DNA from: Candidatus Moraniibacteriota bacterium
GTDB lineage: Bacteria > Patescibacteriota > Minisyncoccia > Moranbacterales > UBA2206
Direction of reading: 5' to 3'
NCBI GenBank assembly: GCA_003482885.1
Contig: DMXN01000018.1
Location: 12,453 to 37,223, forward strand
DNA: 24,771 nucleotides
Positions 1 through 9,248 of this stretch are shown piece after piece. The stretch's first letter is position 1; each line of letters begins with the position of its first letter. The notes under the pieces were generated by a model. That model was given only the letters and a program-made list of their open reading frames with translations. It made no database searches and had not been told where the DNA came from. The translations under genes were made by a program, and so were the position numbers.

Positions 1-3000
1 GAAAGGAAACTTTCGGTGGAAAGCGCCACTTTGGTAATTCCCAAGAGAACCCGCTCGCCGGTGGCTTCTTCTCCTCCGGCCGCTTCAGCTCTTAGATTCG
101 CTTCTTTGAATTCGTCGATTTCAAAAATATCACCCGCTAGAAAATCCGTGCTGCCTTCCGTGTTAATCAGAACGCGACTGAACATTTGTCGAACAATCAC
201 CTCAATATGTTTGTCATTGATTCCTTCGCCTTGCGCCGCATACACTTCTTGAATTTCTCGCGTGATATAACGATGAACAGCCTCTCGTCCCATCGTGGAA
301 TACAGTTTTTTCAAATCGATATGGCCTTCGCTCAACTGTGAACCTTTTGCAACTAACTCACCAACGGAAACTTTCAATATACTTCCGATAGAAACCGGAT
401 ATTCTTTCACAATCTTTGCCTTGTCGGTAGATTCAATTTTGACGATCATTGTTTTATCGGTATTCTCAATTTCAATTATTTTACCGTCAATTTCAGAAAT
501 AATCGCCTCTCCTTTCGGCGGACGCGCTTCAAAAATTTCTTCCACGCGAGGCAAACCTTGCGTAATATCCGATCCGGCGACACCTCCAACATGAAAAGTA
601 CGCATAGTTAATTGCGTTCCTGGCTCGCCAATCGCTTGCGCCGCCACAATTCCCACTGCTTGCCCGATTTCCACCAAATGTCCCCGTCCCAAATCCGTTC
701 CATAACATTTTTGACAAACTCCGCGAGGAGTTTTGCAAGTGGCCACCGTTCTGATTTTAACTTTTTCCAGATTGGCTTTCTCGATTAATTCTCCTTCTTC
801 CTTGGTCACAATATGACCCTTTTTCACTAAAACTTTTTTGGTCTTCGGATCAATAATATCTTCCGACAAAACTCTTCCCACCACACGATTGGCAAAATTT
901 TGTCCGATTCGATCGGAATCCTCTTTATAAATAAAGGCACCCTCGCTGTCTTGGCAATCCGCTTCGCGCACAATTACATCTTGCGCCACATCAACAAGCC
1001 GTCTAGTTAGATATCCGGCTGTCGCGGTTCGCAATGCCGTGTCTGCCATACCTTTTCTCGCGCCGTGAGTGGAAATAAAATACTCCAAAACATTCAAGCC
1101 CTCTTTAAAAGAACTCTTAATCGGCAATTCAATCGTTTCACCGGTTGGACCGGCCATTAAACCTTTCATTCCGGCCATTTGCACCACCACCGATTCGCTT
1201 CCACGAGCCTTGGAATAAACCATTGAATAAACCGGACCCTCTTTATCCATCGTTTCCCGCACGCGATCAGTAATTTTATTTTTTGTTTCATTCCAAATTT
1301 CAATTACCTTGGTTTTTCTTTCTCCTTCGGTCAAAAGTCCTAAATTATATTGTTTCTTTATAACTTCCACTTTCTTTTCCGCTTCGGACATAATTTCTTT
1401 TTTGTCCGCTGGAACATTGAGATCATTCATTCCCCAGCTGATGCCTGATTTTGTAACTGAATCAAAGCCTAAATTTTTAATATTATCCACGAACACAGCC
1501 GTTGTTTCCTGACCGCAAACTTCTAATACTTTCGCCACTAAAGATTTTAATTCTTTCTTGGTCGTTTCATAATTTTGAAAACCGATTTCCGCCGGAATAA
1601 TTTGATTTAACTTGATTCTGCCCACGGAGGTTTCCAATATCTCGCCATTGCGTAAAACTTTAATTTTCGCGCGCACATCCGTTTGTCCCAATTTTTCCGC
1701 CAACACCGCTTCATCTTCCGTCGCAAAAATTTTGCCCTCTCCTTTGGCTCCCGCTAAAATATGAGTGATATAATAACATCCTAAAACCATATCCAAGGTC
1801 GGCGTGGTAATTGGTTCTCCGCTGGCCGGCTTCAAAAGATTTTTGGAAGACAACATTAAATTAGCGCTTTCCCAACGCGCTTTATCAGTAAGCGGAACAT
1901 GCACCGCCATTTGATCGCCGTCAAAGTCAGCGTTAAAAGCCGAGCAAACCATCGGATGAACCTGAATCGCTTTGCCTTCAATCAGCACCGGTTGAAAAGC
2001 TTGAATTGACAAACGATGCAAAGTAGGGGCGCGATTAAGCAACACGAAATGATGCGAAATAATTTCATCCAAAATTTCATAGGCTTCTTCCGATTCCGCT
2101 TCCACCAGTTTTCCGGCGCTGCGTACATTGTACGCAAATTCTCGTTCGATCAGTTTATTGATAATAAACGGTTTAAACAATTCCAACGCCATTTTTTTCG
2201 GCAATCCGCACTGGTGCAATTTTAATTTCGGTCCCACTACGATTACACTGCGACCGGAATAATCCACCCGTTTTCCAAGTAAATTCTGTCGGAATCGTCC
2301 TTGCTTGCCTTTCAACGCGTCCGCCAAAGATTTCAACGGCCGGCGCTGTCCCGTGGAAGCCGCCACGCTCACTTGCGATTTTCTAGCACTATTGTCAAAT
2401 AAAGAATCCACCGCTTCTTGCAACATTCTTTTTTCGTTGCGTGTAATCACTTCCGGCGCGCCGATTTCAATTAATTTTTTCAACCGATTATTGCGATTGA
2501 TAATTCTCCGATACAAATCATTAATATCCGAAGTGGCAAATCGTCCACCATCCAAAGCTACCATCGGGCGAAGATCGGGCGGAATAACCGGAATTACAAT
2601 CGGCAACATCCATTCCGGTTTTAATTTCGCGCTAATCATCCCACTTAACAGCTTGACTCTTTTTACTATTTTTTTTCTGTCCGCGATTTCCTCATCGCCC
2701 TCCAATAATTTTTTGTATCTTTCAATTTCCTTTTCTATTTTCAATTCTTCCAATAATTTTCTAATCGCTTCCGCCCCGATACCAGCCGTAAAAACCTGTC
2801 CATAACGGGAAGACAAGTTGAAATATTCAATTTCCGAAATAATCTGCGCTTTATGTAAACTTTTTAATTCTTCTTTCGCGGAACGATAAATATTTTTCAA
2901 TTCTTCCAGTTTGGTTTTTTTCTTTTCCTCGTCGTCTTGAAAATTTTTCTCCAATTCTTTTTGCTTGTTTTTCACTTCTTGCTCGATTTGCACGAGCACT

Positions 3001-3455
3001 TTTTCTTTTTCATTTTCATCCACGCTTAGCACGACATAGCTGGAAAAATATATCACTTTTTCCAAATCCTGCACGCCCATTCCGAGCGTTAAACCGATTT
3101 TCGACGGCACCCCGCGCAAAAACCAAATATGCGATACGGGCACCGCCAATTTAATATGCCCCATCCGCTCGCGACGCACCACGCTTCTGGTAACTTCCAC
3201 TCCGCACTTATCGCAGACAATTCCTTTATAGCGAATTCTTTTGTATTTTCCGCAATAACATTCCCAGTCCCGCGAAGGACCGAAAATTTTCTCGCAAAAA
3301 AGACCATCCTTTTCGTACCGCTGAGTGCGATAATTAATTGTTTCCGGCTTGGAAACCTCGCCATTGGACCACTCCAAAATTTCTTCGGGACTGGCGACCT
3401 TCAACCGCACGCTGCTGAAATTGCTGGTCTTGGTATTAGTAATCGAATCCATCAT
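1..3455 (-). CDS. rpoC: DNA-directed RNA polymerase subunit beta' (partial, C-terminus outside window)
   Basis: This is the beta' subunit of RNA polymerase, which carries the catalytic magnesium site. About 1151 codons are visible and the reading frame runs off the window start, so the last C-terminal residues are missing. The N-terminal zinc site is C66-x-C68-x12-C81-x2-C84. The catalytic motif NADFDGD falls at residues 508-514 (codon for N at 1934-1932). Near residue 905 comes the second zinc region (CKTPRGVCQKC), followed by the conserved block YGTDLGRGHLVEIGQAVG and a GEPGTQLT segment. Two consecutive ATG codons (3455 and 3452) can start it; no clear Shine-Dalgarno sequence precedes them. 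It follows rpoB on the same strand after 126 bp and is probably co-transcribed. No intein or frameshift was seen. Confidence 0.97.
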   Translation of the reverse strand, partial: MMDSITNTKTSNFSSVRLKVASPEEILEWSNGEVSKPETINYRTQRYEKDGLFCEKIFGPSRDWECYCGKYKRIRYKGIVCDKCGVEVTRSVVRRERMGHIKLAVPVSHIWFLRGVPSKIGLTLGMGVQDLEKVIYFSSYVVLSVDENEKEKVLVQIEQEVKNKQKELEKNFQDDEEKKKTKLEELKNIYRSAKEELKSLHKAQIISEIEYFNLSSRYGQVFTAGIGAEAIRKLLEELKIEKEIERYKKLLEGDEEIADRKKIVKRVKLLSGMISAKLKPEWMLPIVIPVIPPDLRPMVALDGGRFATSDINDLYRRIINRNNRLKKLIEIGAPEVITRNEKRMLQEAVDSLFDNSARKSQVSVAASTGQRRPLKSLADALKGKQGRFRQNLLGKRVDYSGRSVIVVGPKLKLHQCGLPKKMALELFKPFIINKLIEREFAYNVRSAGKLVEAESEEAYEILDEIISHHFVLLNRAPTLHRLSIQAFQPVLIEGKAIQVHPMVCSAFNADFDGDQMAVHVPLTDKARWESANLMLSSKNLLKPASGEPITTPTLDMVLGCYYITHILAGAKGEGKIFATEDEAVLAEKLGQTDVRAKIKVLRNGEILETSVGRIKLNQIIPAEIGFQNYETTKKELKSLVAKVLEVCGQETTAVFVDNIKNLGFDSVTKSGISWGMNDLNVPADKKEIMSEAEKKVEVIKKQYNLGLLTEGERKTKVIEIWNETKNKITDRVRETMDKEGPVYSMVYSKARGSESVVVQMAGMKGLMAGPTGETIELPIKSSFKEGLNVLEYFISTHGARKGMADTALRTATAGYLTRRLVDVAQDVIVREADCQDSEGAFIYKEDSDRIGQNFANRVVGRVLSEDIIDPKTKKVLVKKGHIVTKEEGELIEKANLEKVKIRTVATCKTPRGVCQKCYGTDLGRGHLVEIGQAVGIVAAQAIGEPGTQLTMRTFHVGGVAGSDITQGLPRVEEIFEARPPKGEAIISEIDGKIIEIENTDKTMIVKIESTDKAKIVKEYPVSIGSILKVSVGELVAKGSQLSEGHIDLKKLYSTMGREAVHRYITREIQEVYAAQGEGINDKHIEVIVRQMFSRVLINTEGSTDFLAGDIFEIDEFKEANLRAEAAGGEEATGERVLLGITKVALSTESFL

Positions 3456-3463
3456 AAATAAAA

Positions 3464-3478
3464 TTGGCAATTCGCCAA
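3464..3478. repeat. Short inverted repeat just upstream of rpoC start
   Basis: TTGGC-AATTC-GCCAA is a 5-bp inverted repeat lying 8 bp upstream of the first rpoC ATG, where a ribosome binding site would be expected. It could form a small hairpin at the translation start. The function is inference. Confidence 0.35.
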
Positions 3479-3581
3479 CTTGCAGCCGGGAAAGAATGAT
3501 ATTCCTCTAACTGCAACTTGCGAATCACGAGAAAAAAATTTAAAAATAAATTTTTGATTTTAATTCTTCCGTAGCCTCGCT

Positions 3582-6500
3582 CTACGCGATGCTTTCGTCA
3601 TCCTGATTGACCCGTTCTTCATCCATATCTTCATTGCCTTCCGCGCTAGTTTCATTCAATTCCACATTCAATCCTAAACCTTTCAACTCGCTTACTAGAA
3701 CATGGAAAGACGCCGGAACATTCGGACTCTTAATCGGCTCGCCTTTAATTATTGATTCGTAAGCTTTTGATCTTCCCATCTGATCATCCGATTTGATCGT
3801 CAACATTTCCTGCAAAGTATAGGCTGCGCCGTAACCTTCCAATGCCCACACTTCCATTTCTCCGAATCTCTGTCCTCCGAATTGCGCTTTTCCTCCCAAC
3901 GGCTGTTGAGTGATTAAAGAATACGGTCCAATGGAACGCATATGAATTTTGTCGTCCACCAAATGGTGCAATTTCATTACATACATCACGCCAACTGTCG
4001 ATTCATTATCAAAAAATTCTCCCGTTCGGCCATTAACCAATTTCACTTTTCCGGTTTCCGGCAATTTGGCTTTCTTTAATTCTTCCTTGATTTGTTTTTC
4101 CGTTACGCCTTCCAACGCTGGTGTCGCCGCTTTATAGCCCAATTTCAAAGCTGCCCAGCCCAAATGCGTTTCCAATATCTGTCCGATATTCATACGGCTG
4201 GCAACTCCCAATGGATTTAAAATCATATCCACCGGAGTTCCGTCCGGCAAATACGGCATATCCTCTACCGGAGCGATGCGAGAAATCACGCCTTTATTTC
4301 CATGCCGTCCGGCCAGCTTATCGCCCACGGATATTTTTTTCAATTGCGCCACTGAAACTTGAATTTGCTGAATGACGCCAGTCGAAAGTTTGTCACCTTG
4401 TTCGCGCGAAAATATTTTAATATCCACCACTTTTCCGTATTCGCCGTGCGGAAGATATAGCGAACTGTCTTTAACATCGCGGGATTTTTCTCCGAAAATT
4501 GCCCGCAATAATCGTTCCTCACTCGTCAAATCGCCTTCACCTTTGGGCGAAATTTTTCCAGTTAAAATATCTCCCGAAGCTACTTCCGCTCCGATGGAAA
4601 TAATCCCGGTTTCGTCCAAATTTTTCAATCTTTCTTCGCCGATATTGGGAATATCGCGCGTGATTAATTCCGGTCCGAGTTTAGTGTCGCGCACATCAAT
4701 AGAAAAATCTTCGATATGAATAGAACTGTACCGATCATTCTGCACCAATTTTTCCGAAATAATAATCGCGTCTTCGTAATTCGATCCTTCCCACGGAATA
4801 AAAGCCACAACAATATTTTGACCCAGAGAAAGTTCACCGTGATCAGTCGAGGCGCCGTCCGCTAAAAGTTGATTCTTTTTTACAATATCACCCTTGACCA
4901 CGCGCGGCACTTGATTCATCGAAGTGAAAGCGTTGGATTTTACAAAGCTTTGCAAATGATACTCTCTTTTGATATACGGTTTTTTTGCTCCGACCGGCGC
5001 TTCTTCTTTGATAATAATATGATCAGCATCAACTTCCGCCACTTCTCCCGCCGCTCGCGCCACTACCACCTGTCCGGAATCAACCGCCGCTTTGTCTTCA
5101 ATTCCCGTTCCCACCAATGGCGCTTCCGGTTTCACACAAGATACGGCTTGCCGTTGCATATTTGATCCCATCAATGCGCGGTTAGCATCATCGTGTTCCA
5201 AAAAAGGAATCAGAGAAGTCGCCACGGAAATGCATTGCTTGGCCGACACATCGATATAGTCCAATTTCACCGCTTCAATTTCCGTCGTGTGTCCTTTCAC
5301 TCTCGCACCCACCACTTCGTCCAAAATATTATTATATTCGTCAATATTAATTCCGGCATGGGTAATATTCTTGCGATCTTCCACTGTGGCGTTGATATAA
5401 TCAATGTCCGCGCTGATAAAAGGTTTGACTTTAATAGTTTTTTTGTTTTTTATCTTGACAATATTTTTCGCCGCTGTTTCGTCAATCAATGTTCCGCGGA
5501 GAAAACCGGCGATATCTTCATCTAAAATTTTATGCAATAATTTTTCCTCGTTATTTTCTATTTCTTTATAAATTCTTAAATACGGCGTTTCCAAAAATCC
5601 ATACTGATTAATTTTGGTATAAGTCGCCAAATGCCCAACCAAGCCAATATTCGGACCTTCCGGAGTTTCCACGGGACAAATCCGTCCATAATGCGAATGA
5701 TGCACATCGCGCACTTCAAAACCGGCGCGTTCGCGAGTCAAACCTCCCGGTCCCATCGCGCTGATTCTTCGTTTATGTTCCAACTCCGCCAATGGATTGA
5801 CTTGGTCCATAAATTGCGAGAGTTGCGAACTGGCAAAAAATTCTTTGATAGCGGCGGCAATTGGCCGAGAATTAACCAACTGTCCCGGCACCACTAATTC
5901 CAAATCGCAAGTGCTCATTCGGTCTTTAATATTTCGCACTGTTCTGGTAAAACCCACGCGCAATTTATTTTGCACTAGTTCACCCACTGATCGCACGCGC
6001 CGATTGCCCAAATGATCAATATCATCTGCGATCGCTTGCGGATCATTATTCAATCGAATAATTTCCTTGATAATCAAAATCAAATCTTCCCGCGTTAAAA
6101 CACGATGTTCTTCATCGTTAGCCATTTCCACTTGCAATCTTTGGTTCAAGCGATATCGTCCGACCGCGCCAAAATCGTATTTTTCAAAACTGAAAAACAT
6201 TGAATCGATAACTTGCTTGGCATTCGATTCGGTCGCCAAGTCACCCGGACGAATTCTTCGATAAACTTCTTTGTAGCCTTCTCCTTGATTTTTAGTAATA
6301 TCTTTTTCAATCGTTTTTTCAATAAAAGAAATTTCGCCCTTATCAATATCCTTGAATGTTTCCAAAAGTTTAGCATCGGTCGCATAGCCGAAAGCGCGCA
6401 AAAGCGAAGTGATAGCCACTTTTCTTTTGCGGTCGATTTTAACATAGATCGCGCCTTCCGCGTCGGTTTCAATTTCCAGCCATGCTCCGCGATTAGGAAT

Positions 6501-7028
6501 GATTTTCGCTCCAAAAAGTTTCTTGCCTTTTTGATAATCCATCGTGAAAAAAACGCCGGGGCTGCGAATGATTTGGCTCACTACTACGCGCTCCACTCCG
6601 TTGACGATAAAAGTTCCGCGATCGGTCATTAAGGGAAAATCTCCCAAATAAATTTCCTGCGCTTTTATCTCGCCGGTTTTTTTAATCAAAAGCTGCGCTT
6701 TGCATCGCAAAGGCGCTTCGTAAGAAATATTTTTATTCTTAGCAGTCACTTCATCGTATTTCGGATCGTCCAAATAATATTCTTTGAAAGACAGCTCTAA
6801 ATCTTTTTCGGAAAAATCGGTAATCGGATTAACTTCGTCCAAAAGTTCTTTTAAACCTTTTTCCAAAAGCCAATTATAGGAATTCATTTGCACTTCAATC
6901 AAGTTCGGCAACGATACCATCGACATTGTTTTAAAAAACTTTCTTTTGGATAAAGACGATTGCGCGCCAAAGGCATCCCTAACCTTTAAGCTTTTGGATG
7001 AAACTTTAAACATAAAAATAACGCTCAT
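3582..7028 (-). CDS. rpoB: DNA-directed RNA polymerase subunit beta
   Basis: This is the beta subunit of RNA polymerase, complete at 1148 residues, which is short for bacteria and lacks the large lineage inserts of proteobacterial beta. The rifampicin-binding cluster reads FFASSQLSQFMDQVNPLAEL followed by EHKRRISAMGPGGL; the equivalents of E. coli D516, H526 and S531 are D408, H418 and S423, all the sensitive type. Downstream blocks include CPVETPEGPNIGL, GDKLAGRHGNKGVIS and the C-terminal GGKAQFGGQRFGEMEVWALE. The start used is the ATG at 7028, with an AAGGGG stretch about 12 bp upstream; an in-frame ATG five codons later (MFKVSS) is an alternative. It is followed by rpoC and preceded by a strong promoter with a leader of about 250 nt. 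Confidence 0.98.
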   Translation of the reverse strand: MSVIFMFKVSSKSLKVRDAFGAQSSLSKRKFFKTMSMVSLPNLIEVQMNSYNWLLEKGLKELLDEVNPITDFSEKDLELSFKEYYLDDPKYDEVTAKNKNISYEAPLRCKAQLLIKKTGEIKAQEIYLGDFPLMTDRGTFIVNGVERVVVSQIIRSPGVFFTMDYQKGKKLFGAKIIPNRGAWLEIETDAEGAIYVKIDRKRKVAITSLLRAFGYATDAKLLETFKDIDKGEISFIEKTIEKDITKNQGEGYKEVYRRIRPGDLATESNAKQVIDSMFFSFEKYDFGAVGRYRLNQRLQVEMANDEEHRVLTREDLILIIKEIIRLNNDPQAIADDIDHLGNRRVRSVGELVQNKLRVGFTRTVRNIKDRMSTCDLELVVPGQLVNSRPIAAAIKEFFASSQLSQFMDQVNPLAELEHKRRISAMGPGGLTRERAGFEVRDVHHSHYGRICPVETPEGPNIGLVGHLATYTKINQYGFLETPYLRIYKEIENNEEKLLHKILDEDIAGFLRGTLIDETAAKNIVKIKNKKTIKVKPFISADIDYINATVEDRKNITHAGINIDEYNNILDEVVGARVKGHTTEIEAVKLDYIDVSAKQCISVATSLIPFLEHDDANRALMGSNMQRQAVSCVKPEAPLVGTGIEDKAAVDSGQVVVARAAGEVAEVDADHIIIKEEAPVGAKKPYIKREYHLQSFVKSNAFTSMNQVPRVVKGDIVKKNQLLADGASTDHGELSLGQNIVVAFIPWEGSNYEDAIIISEKLVQNDRYSSIHIEDFSIDVRDTKLGPELITRDIPNIGEERLKNLDETGIISIGAEVASGDILTGKISPKGEGDLTSEERLLRAIFGEKSRDVKDSSLYLPHGEYGKVVDIKIFSREQGDKLSTGVIQQIQVSVAQLKKISVGDKLAGRHGNKGVISRIAPVEDMPYLPDGTPVDMILNPLGVASRMNIGQILETHLGWAALKLGYKAATPALEGVTEKQIKEELKKAKLPETGKVKLVNGRTGEFFDNESTVGVMYVMKLHHLVDDKIHMRSIGPYSLITQQPLGGKAQFGGQRFGEMEVWALEGYGAAYTLQEMLTIKSDDQMGRSKAYESIIKGEPIKSPNVPASFHVLVSELKGLGLNVELNETSAEGNEDMDEERVNQDDESIA

Positions 7029-7128
7029 TGCTTTATCATTCCCCTTTTCTCACCAGGGAAATAATAATTTAAATGAGTTCAAAATTAAAGTATTAAGTTT
7101 TACTTGGTATTTTTATCCAAAAATTTAA

Positions 7129-7240
7129 TTTTTCGCTAATCAAGCGAAAAAATATATATATAAAAATATACAAAGCAGTCAATAAAAGCATTATACACAA
7201 ATCAAAAAATAACACAAGCCCTCCGCTATTTTTTAGCGGA
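7129..7240 (-). promoter_or_regulatory. rpoB leader with hairpins and a possible second promoter
   Basis: The roughly 250-nt untranslated leader of rpoB holds two stem-loops: TTTTTCGCT/AGCGAAAAA (7129-7137 with 7143-7151) and TCCGCTA/TAGCGGA (7222-7228 with 7234-7240). On the minus strand between them is a TTGACT box followed 16-17 bp later by an AT-rich TATATA-like stretch, which may be a second promoter. No known ribosomal-leader motif was recognised. Confidence 0.4.
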
Positions 7241-7289
7241 CGGCAAAACTTTAGAAGAGTCTATTTTTTACTTTTTTCATTACAATTGG

Positions 7290-7319
7290 ATTATACAACA
7301 GGAGTGGTTTTTTTGTCAA
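7290..7319 (-). promoter_or_regulatory. Sigma70-type promoter for rpoBC
   Basis: On the minus strand TTGACA (7319-7314), an 18-bp spacer and a perfect TATAAT (7295-7290) form a near-consensus promoter. Transcription would start near 7283. It also lies just downstream of the HEPN gene stop, so rpoBC has its own promoter independent of the toxin-antitoxin-like pair. Confidence 0.8.
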
Positions 7320-7343
7320 ATCAATGTATTAGAAGAGTACATC

Positions 7344-7829
7344 TTAAAACAATTTCAACTGCGGATCAATTTCACTGATATATTTTTTAACTTTGCGAAA
7401 AAATTCTCCGGCGGAATCAACGGCTTTTTTGGCTTCCGCTTCGCTTATCGGATATTTAGGTTCGTATGTAAATTCATTGCGTTTTTTGCGCATTTTGTCA
7501 AAATCCAAAATAAGTTTTGAAAATTCATCGCCCAATATCAGTCCTGCAACTTCAATCGTAGTTCTGTGTTGTTGACCATCGCTCGGGCGCAACTCATTTA
7601 AAAACAAAACGGCTCTTGCCAATTTGAGCATTGAAGTATAAGCGGCGGTATAATATCGCTCCTCGCTGATGTCTAAAATTTTTCTTGCTTCCAAGAGTAC
7701 TTTGGCATCGTGCAAATCTTTTTCGGCGCTTTGAATTAACGATTTTATTTGATCAAGTCCGATATTTTCTTTTTTAAGATAGCCTTTTTGAATATAATCA
7801 GCGAAATATTTTTCTAAATTTTTTTTCAT
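7344..7829 (-). CDS. HEPN-domain protein of an MNT/HEPN pair
   Basis: A 161-residue, largely helical protein in the position of the HEPN partner of a nucleotidyltransferase/HEPN pair. HEPN proteins are often RNases or toxins with an R-x4-6-H motif. Here the corresponding segment is MRKKRNEFTYEP (R114 to Y122): the arginine-asparagine pair R117-N118 is present, but the position where histidine is usual is tyrosine Y122, so RNase activity is uncertain. Tyrosine is of interest because MntA-type enzymes AMPylate a tyrosine next to this motif in HepT. Its start overlaps the 3' end of the upstream nucleotidyltransferase gene by 32 bp, implying translational coupling. Family placement rests on motif and context, so the toxin role is inference. 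Confidence 0.75.
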   Translation of the reverse strand: MKKNLEKYFADYIQKGYLKKENIGLDQIKSLIQSAEKDLHDAKVLLEARKILDISEERYYTAAYTSMLKLARAVLFLNELRPSDGQQHRTTIEVAGLILGDEFSKLILDFDKMRKKRNEFTYEPKYPISEAEAKKAVDSAGEFFRKVKKYISEIDPQLKLF

Positions 7830-8376
7830 TTGGCGTAAGCATTATATATTTTTTTATTATATTTTTCAAAAATGAATTTGTTTTTATCTTTTCTTTAAAT
7901 TCCTTTTCGGAGTAAATATGATAGTTGATTTCTCGATTGATTTCTTTTTCCAGTTTGTTTATTTGTTTTATCAACTCATCTTCCGAAGGATTACCAATAA
8001 TAAATAAATCTATATCTGATTCGCTTTTAAAATCATTTTTGGCATATGAGCCGAATATGAAAGCGTATTCTATTTCGCTGATTTTTTGAATTATATTTTT
8101 TAATTCATTTTCTATCCCGACGGTTTTCTTAACCATTCCTTCCCATTCCGTGAAAAGAGGATTTTGCTTGTTTAAAAAATAATATCTTAAATTATTTCTC
8201 TTTTCCGATTTTATTATGCCGGTTTCTTCCAATTTTTTTAGTTCTTTTTGCGCGTTGCCTCTTGATGCGTTAATAATTCTAGCGATTTCACTCAAATAAA
8301 ACTCTTTTTCTTGATTAGAAAATAAGAGTTTTAAAATACTTTGTCTGATTTTTGATTTTCCAAGTATATCATTCAT
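7798..8376 (-). CDS. wHTH-nucleotidyltransferase (MNT) protein, putative antitoxin and autoregulator
   Basis: A 192-residue two-domain protein. Residues 1-70 form a winged helix-turn-helix (FYLSEIARIINASRGNAQKE followed by LKKLEETGIIKSEK and a wing), as in ArsR/MarR-type regulators. Residues 85-185 are a minimal nucleotidyltransferase domain with the full signature G109-S110-x10-D121-x-D123, then beta strand LFIIG. In MntA-HepT systems the nucleotidyltransferase neutralises the HEPN toxin by AMPylation; the same role is inferred here from the overlapping HEPN gene downstream. The fused DNA-binding domain and the large palindrome directly over its promoter suggest that it represses its own operon. 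The ATG lies exactly 6 bp after a TATAAT box, so the mRNA is probably leaderless. Confidence 0.85.
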   Translation of the reverse strand: MNDILGKSKIRQSILKLLFSNQEKEFYLSEIARIINASRGNAQKELKKLEETGIIKSEKRNNLRYYFLNKQNPLFTEWEGMVKKTVGIENELKNIIQKISEIEYAFIFGSYAKNDFKSESDIDLFIIGNPSEDELIKQINKLEKEINREINYHIYSEKEFKEKIKTNSFLKNIIKKYIMLTPNEKKFRKIFR

Positions 8377-8382
8377 GTTTCA

Positions 8383-8391
8383 ATTATACCA
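8383..8391 (-). promoter_or_regulatory. Extended -10 promoter of the MNT-HEPN operon
   Basis: On the minus strand TGG-TATAAT (8391-8383) is an extended -10 element with no good -35 box. Only 6 bp separate the TATAAT from the ATG at 8376, which puts the expected transcription start on the A of the start codon. Confidence 0.65.
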
Positions 8392-8392
8392 T

Positions 8393-8432
8393 GTACTCTA
8401 TTTAAAGTACAGCCGTACTCCAAATAGAGTAC
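8393..8432. promoter_or_regulatory. Large palindromic operator of the MNT-HEPN operon
   Basis: Two 18-bp arms, GTACTCTATTTAAAGTAC (8393-8410) and GTACTCCAAATAGAGTAC (8415-8432), are inverted copies matching at 16 of 18 positions around a 4-bp centre (AGCC). Each arm is itself a GTACT-N8-AGTAC palindrome, so the site could bind two dimers side by side. It covers the region upstream of the extended -10 box and would block RNA polymerase. The binding protein is inferred to be the wHTH domain of the adjacent nucleotidyltransferase. Confidence 0.7.
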
Positions 8433-8458
8433 GACAAAAAAACCCGCCGGCATAAATT

Positions 8459-9214
8459 TTATTTTGTGAATTTGAAAGTGGAAAGGATTGTTTTTTCTAT
8501 GGATGTTAACTCGTCTTTGCTGGATGCATTGCTAAATAAAATTTCGTAAAGATGCAAATTTTTTATTGCGAGAATTGTATAATATTCTCCCTCACCTCCC
8601 CAAATCACATCCACAGCATTAGTATCGCCCAATTTTAATGTGCCAACTTTTTCAATCATCGAATTCCTTTCGACTAATTCATCGAGCGTGGCAGCTTTAA
8701 AATTATTAGCAATATTTTCAGGTTCATCTGATACCGAAGGATAATAATAAACTAAAATATCTTCAAAGTATTGAACTCGTTCGTCTTTGGTGAGTTTTTG
8801 AGTTTCAGGACTAATAATGCCAATAACAGGAATATCAAAATTATTTCCACCATTTTCAGACAACTTCCAATCTTTCGGATACTGAAATTCAAATCCGTAT
8901 TTTTCATTTTTGTAAGTCTGCCAATCGACAGTTGAAATATCATTAACATCGGAACAATCTTGCGAGCAGGATTCTTCAGTCTCAGGACAAGGACAACCGG
9001 TCGCCATGCAAACAGTCTCGTCGCAATTGCCATCACCACAAAGATTTTTACAAATCGGCGCGACTTTGAATTTTTTATTCACCGGCAAATTCTGAACAGC
9101 TTGCCCGCTATCGATCGGCCGGTCTTTTTCGTACAGCCAGACAAAAACTCCTGTTGTGATGGCGATGATTATTAAAATTATTGTTCCAATTCCCGTTGAG
9201 ATTTTTTGATTCAT
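8459..9214 (-). CDS. Membrane-anchored Cys-rich / PsbP-like protein
   Basis: A 251-residue protein with an N-terminal transmembrane anchor (about residues 7-27, rich in Ile/Thr) and no lipobox. Residues 55-87 hold eight cysteines (55, 59, 64, 69, 74, 76, 83, 87) in a CGDGNCDETVC...CPCP...C...C pattern, suggesting four disulfides outside the membrane. Residues 98-250 begin with WQTYKNEKYGFEFQYPKDW and end with an ILSTFKF-like strand, the layout of PsbP-like domains common in CPR surface proteins. The function is unknown. It stands alone between the MNT-HEPN operon and a coiled-coil gene. A T-run follows its stop (8441-8447 on the minus strand), but the GC stretch before it makes a poor hairpin. 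Confidence 0.7.
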   Translation of the reverse strand: MNQKISTGIGTIILIIIAITTGVFVWLYEKDRPIDSGQAVQNLPVNKKFKVAPICKNLCGDGNCDETVCMATGCPCPETEESCSQDCSDVNDISTVDWQTYKNEKYGFEFQYPKDWKLSENGGNNFDIPVIGIISPETQKLTKDERVQYFEDILVYYYPSVSDEPENIANNFKAATLDELVERNSMIEKVGTLKLGDTNAVDVIWGGEGEYYTILAIKNLHLYEILFSNASSKDELTSIEKTILSTFKFTK

Positions 9215-9248
9215 TTTTTTTGTTTTTTTTGAAAAAAATTACACTTTT

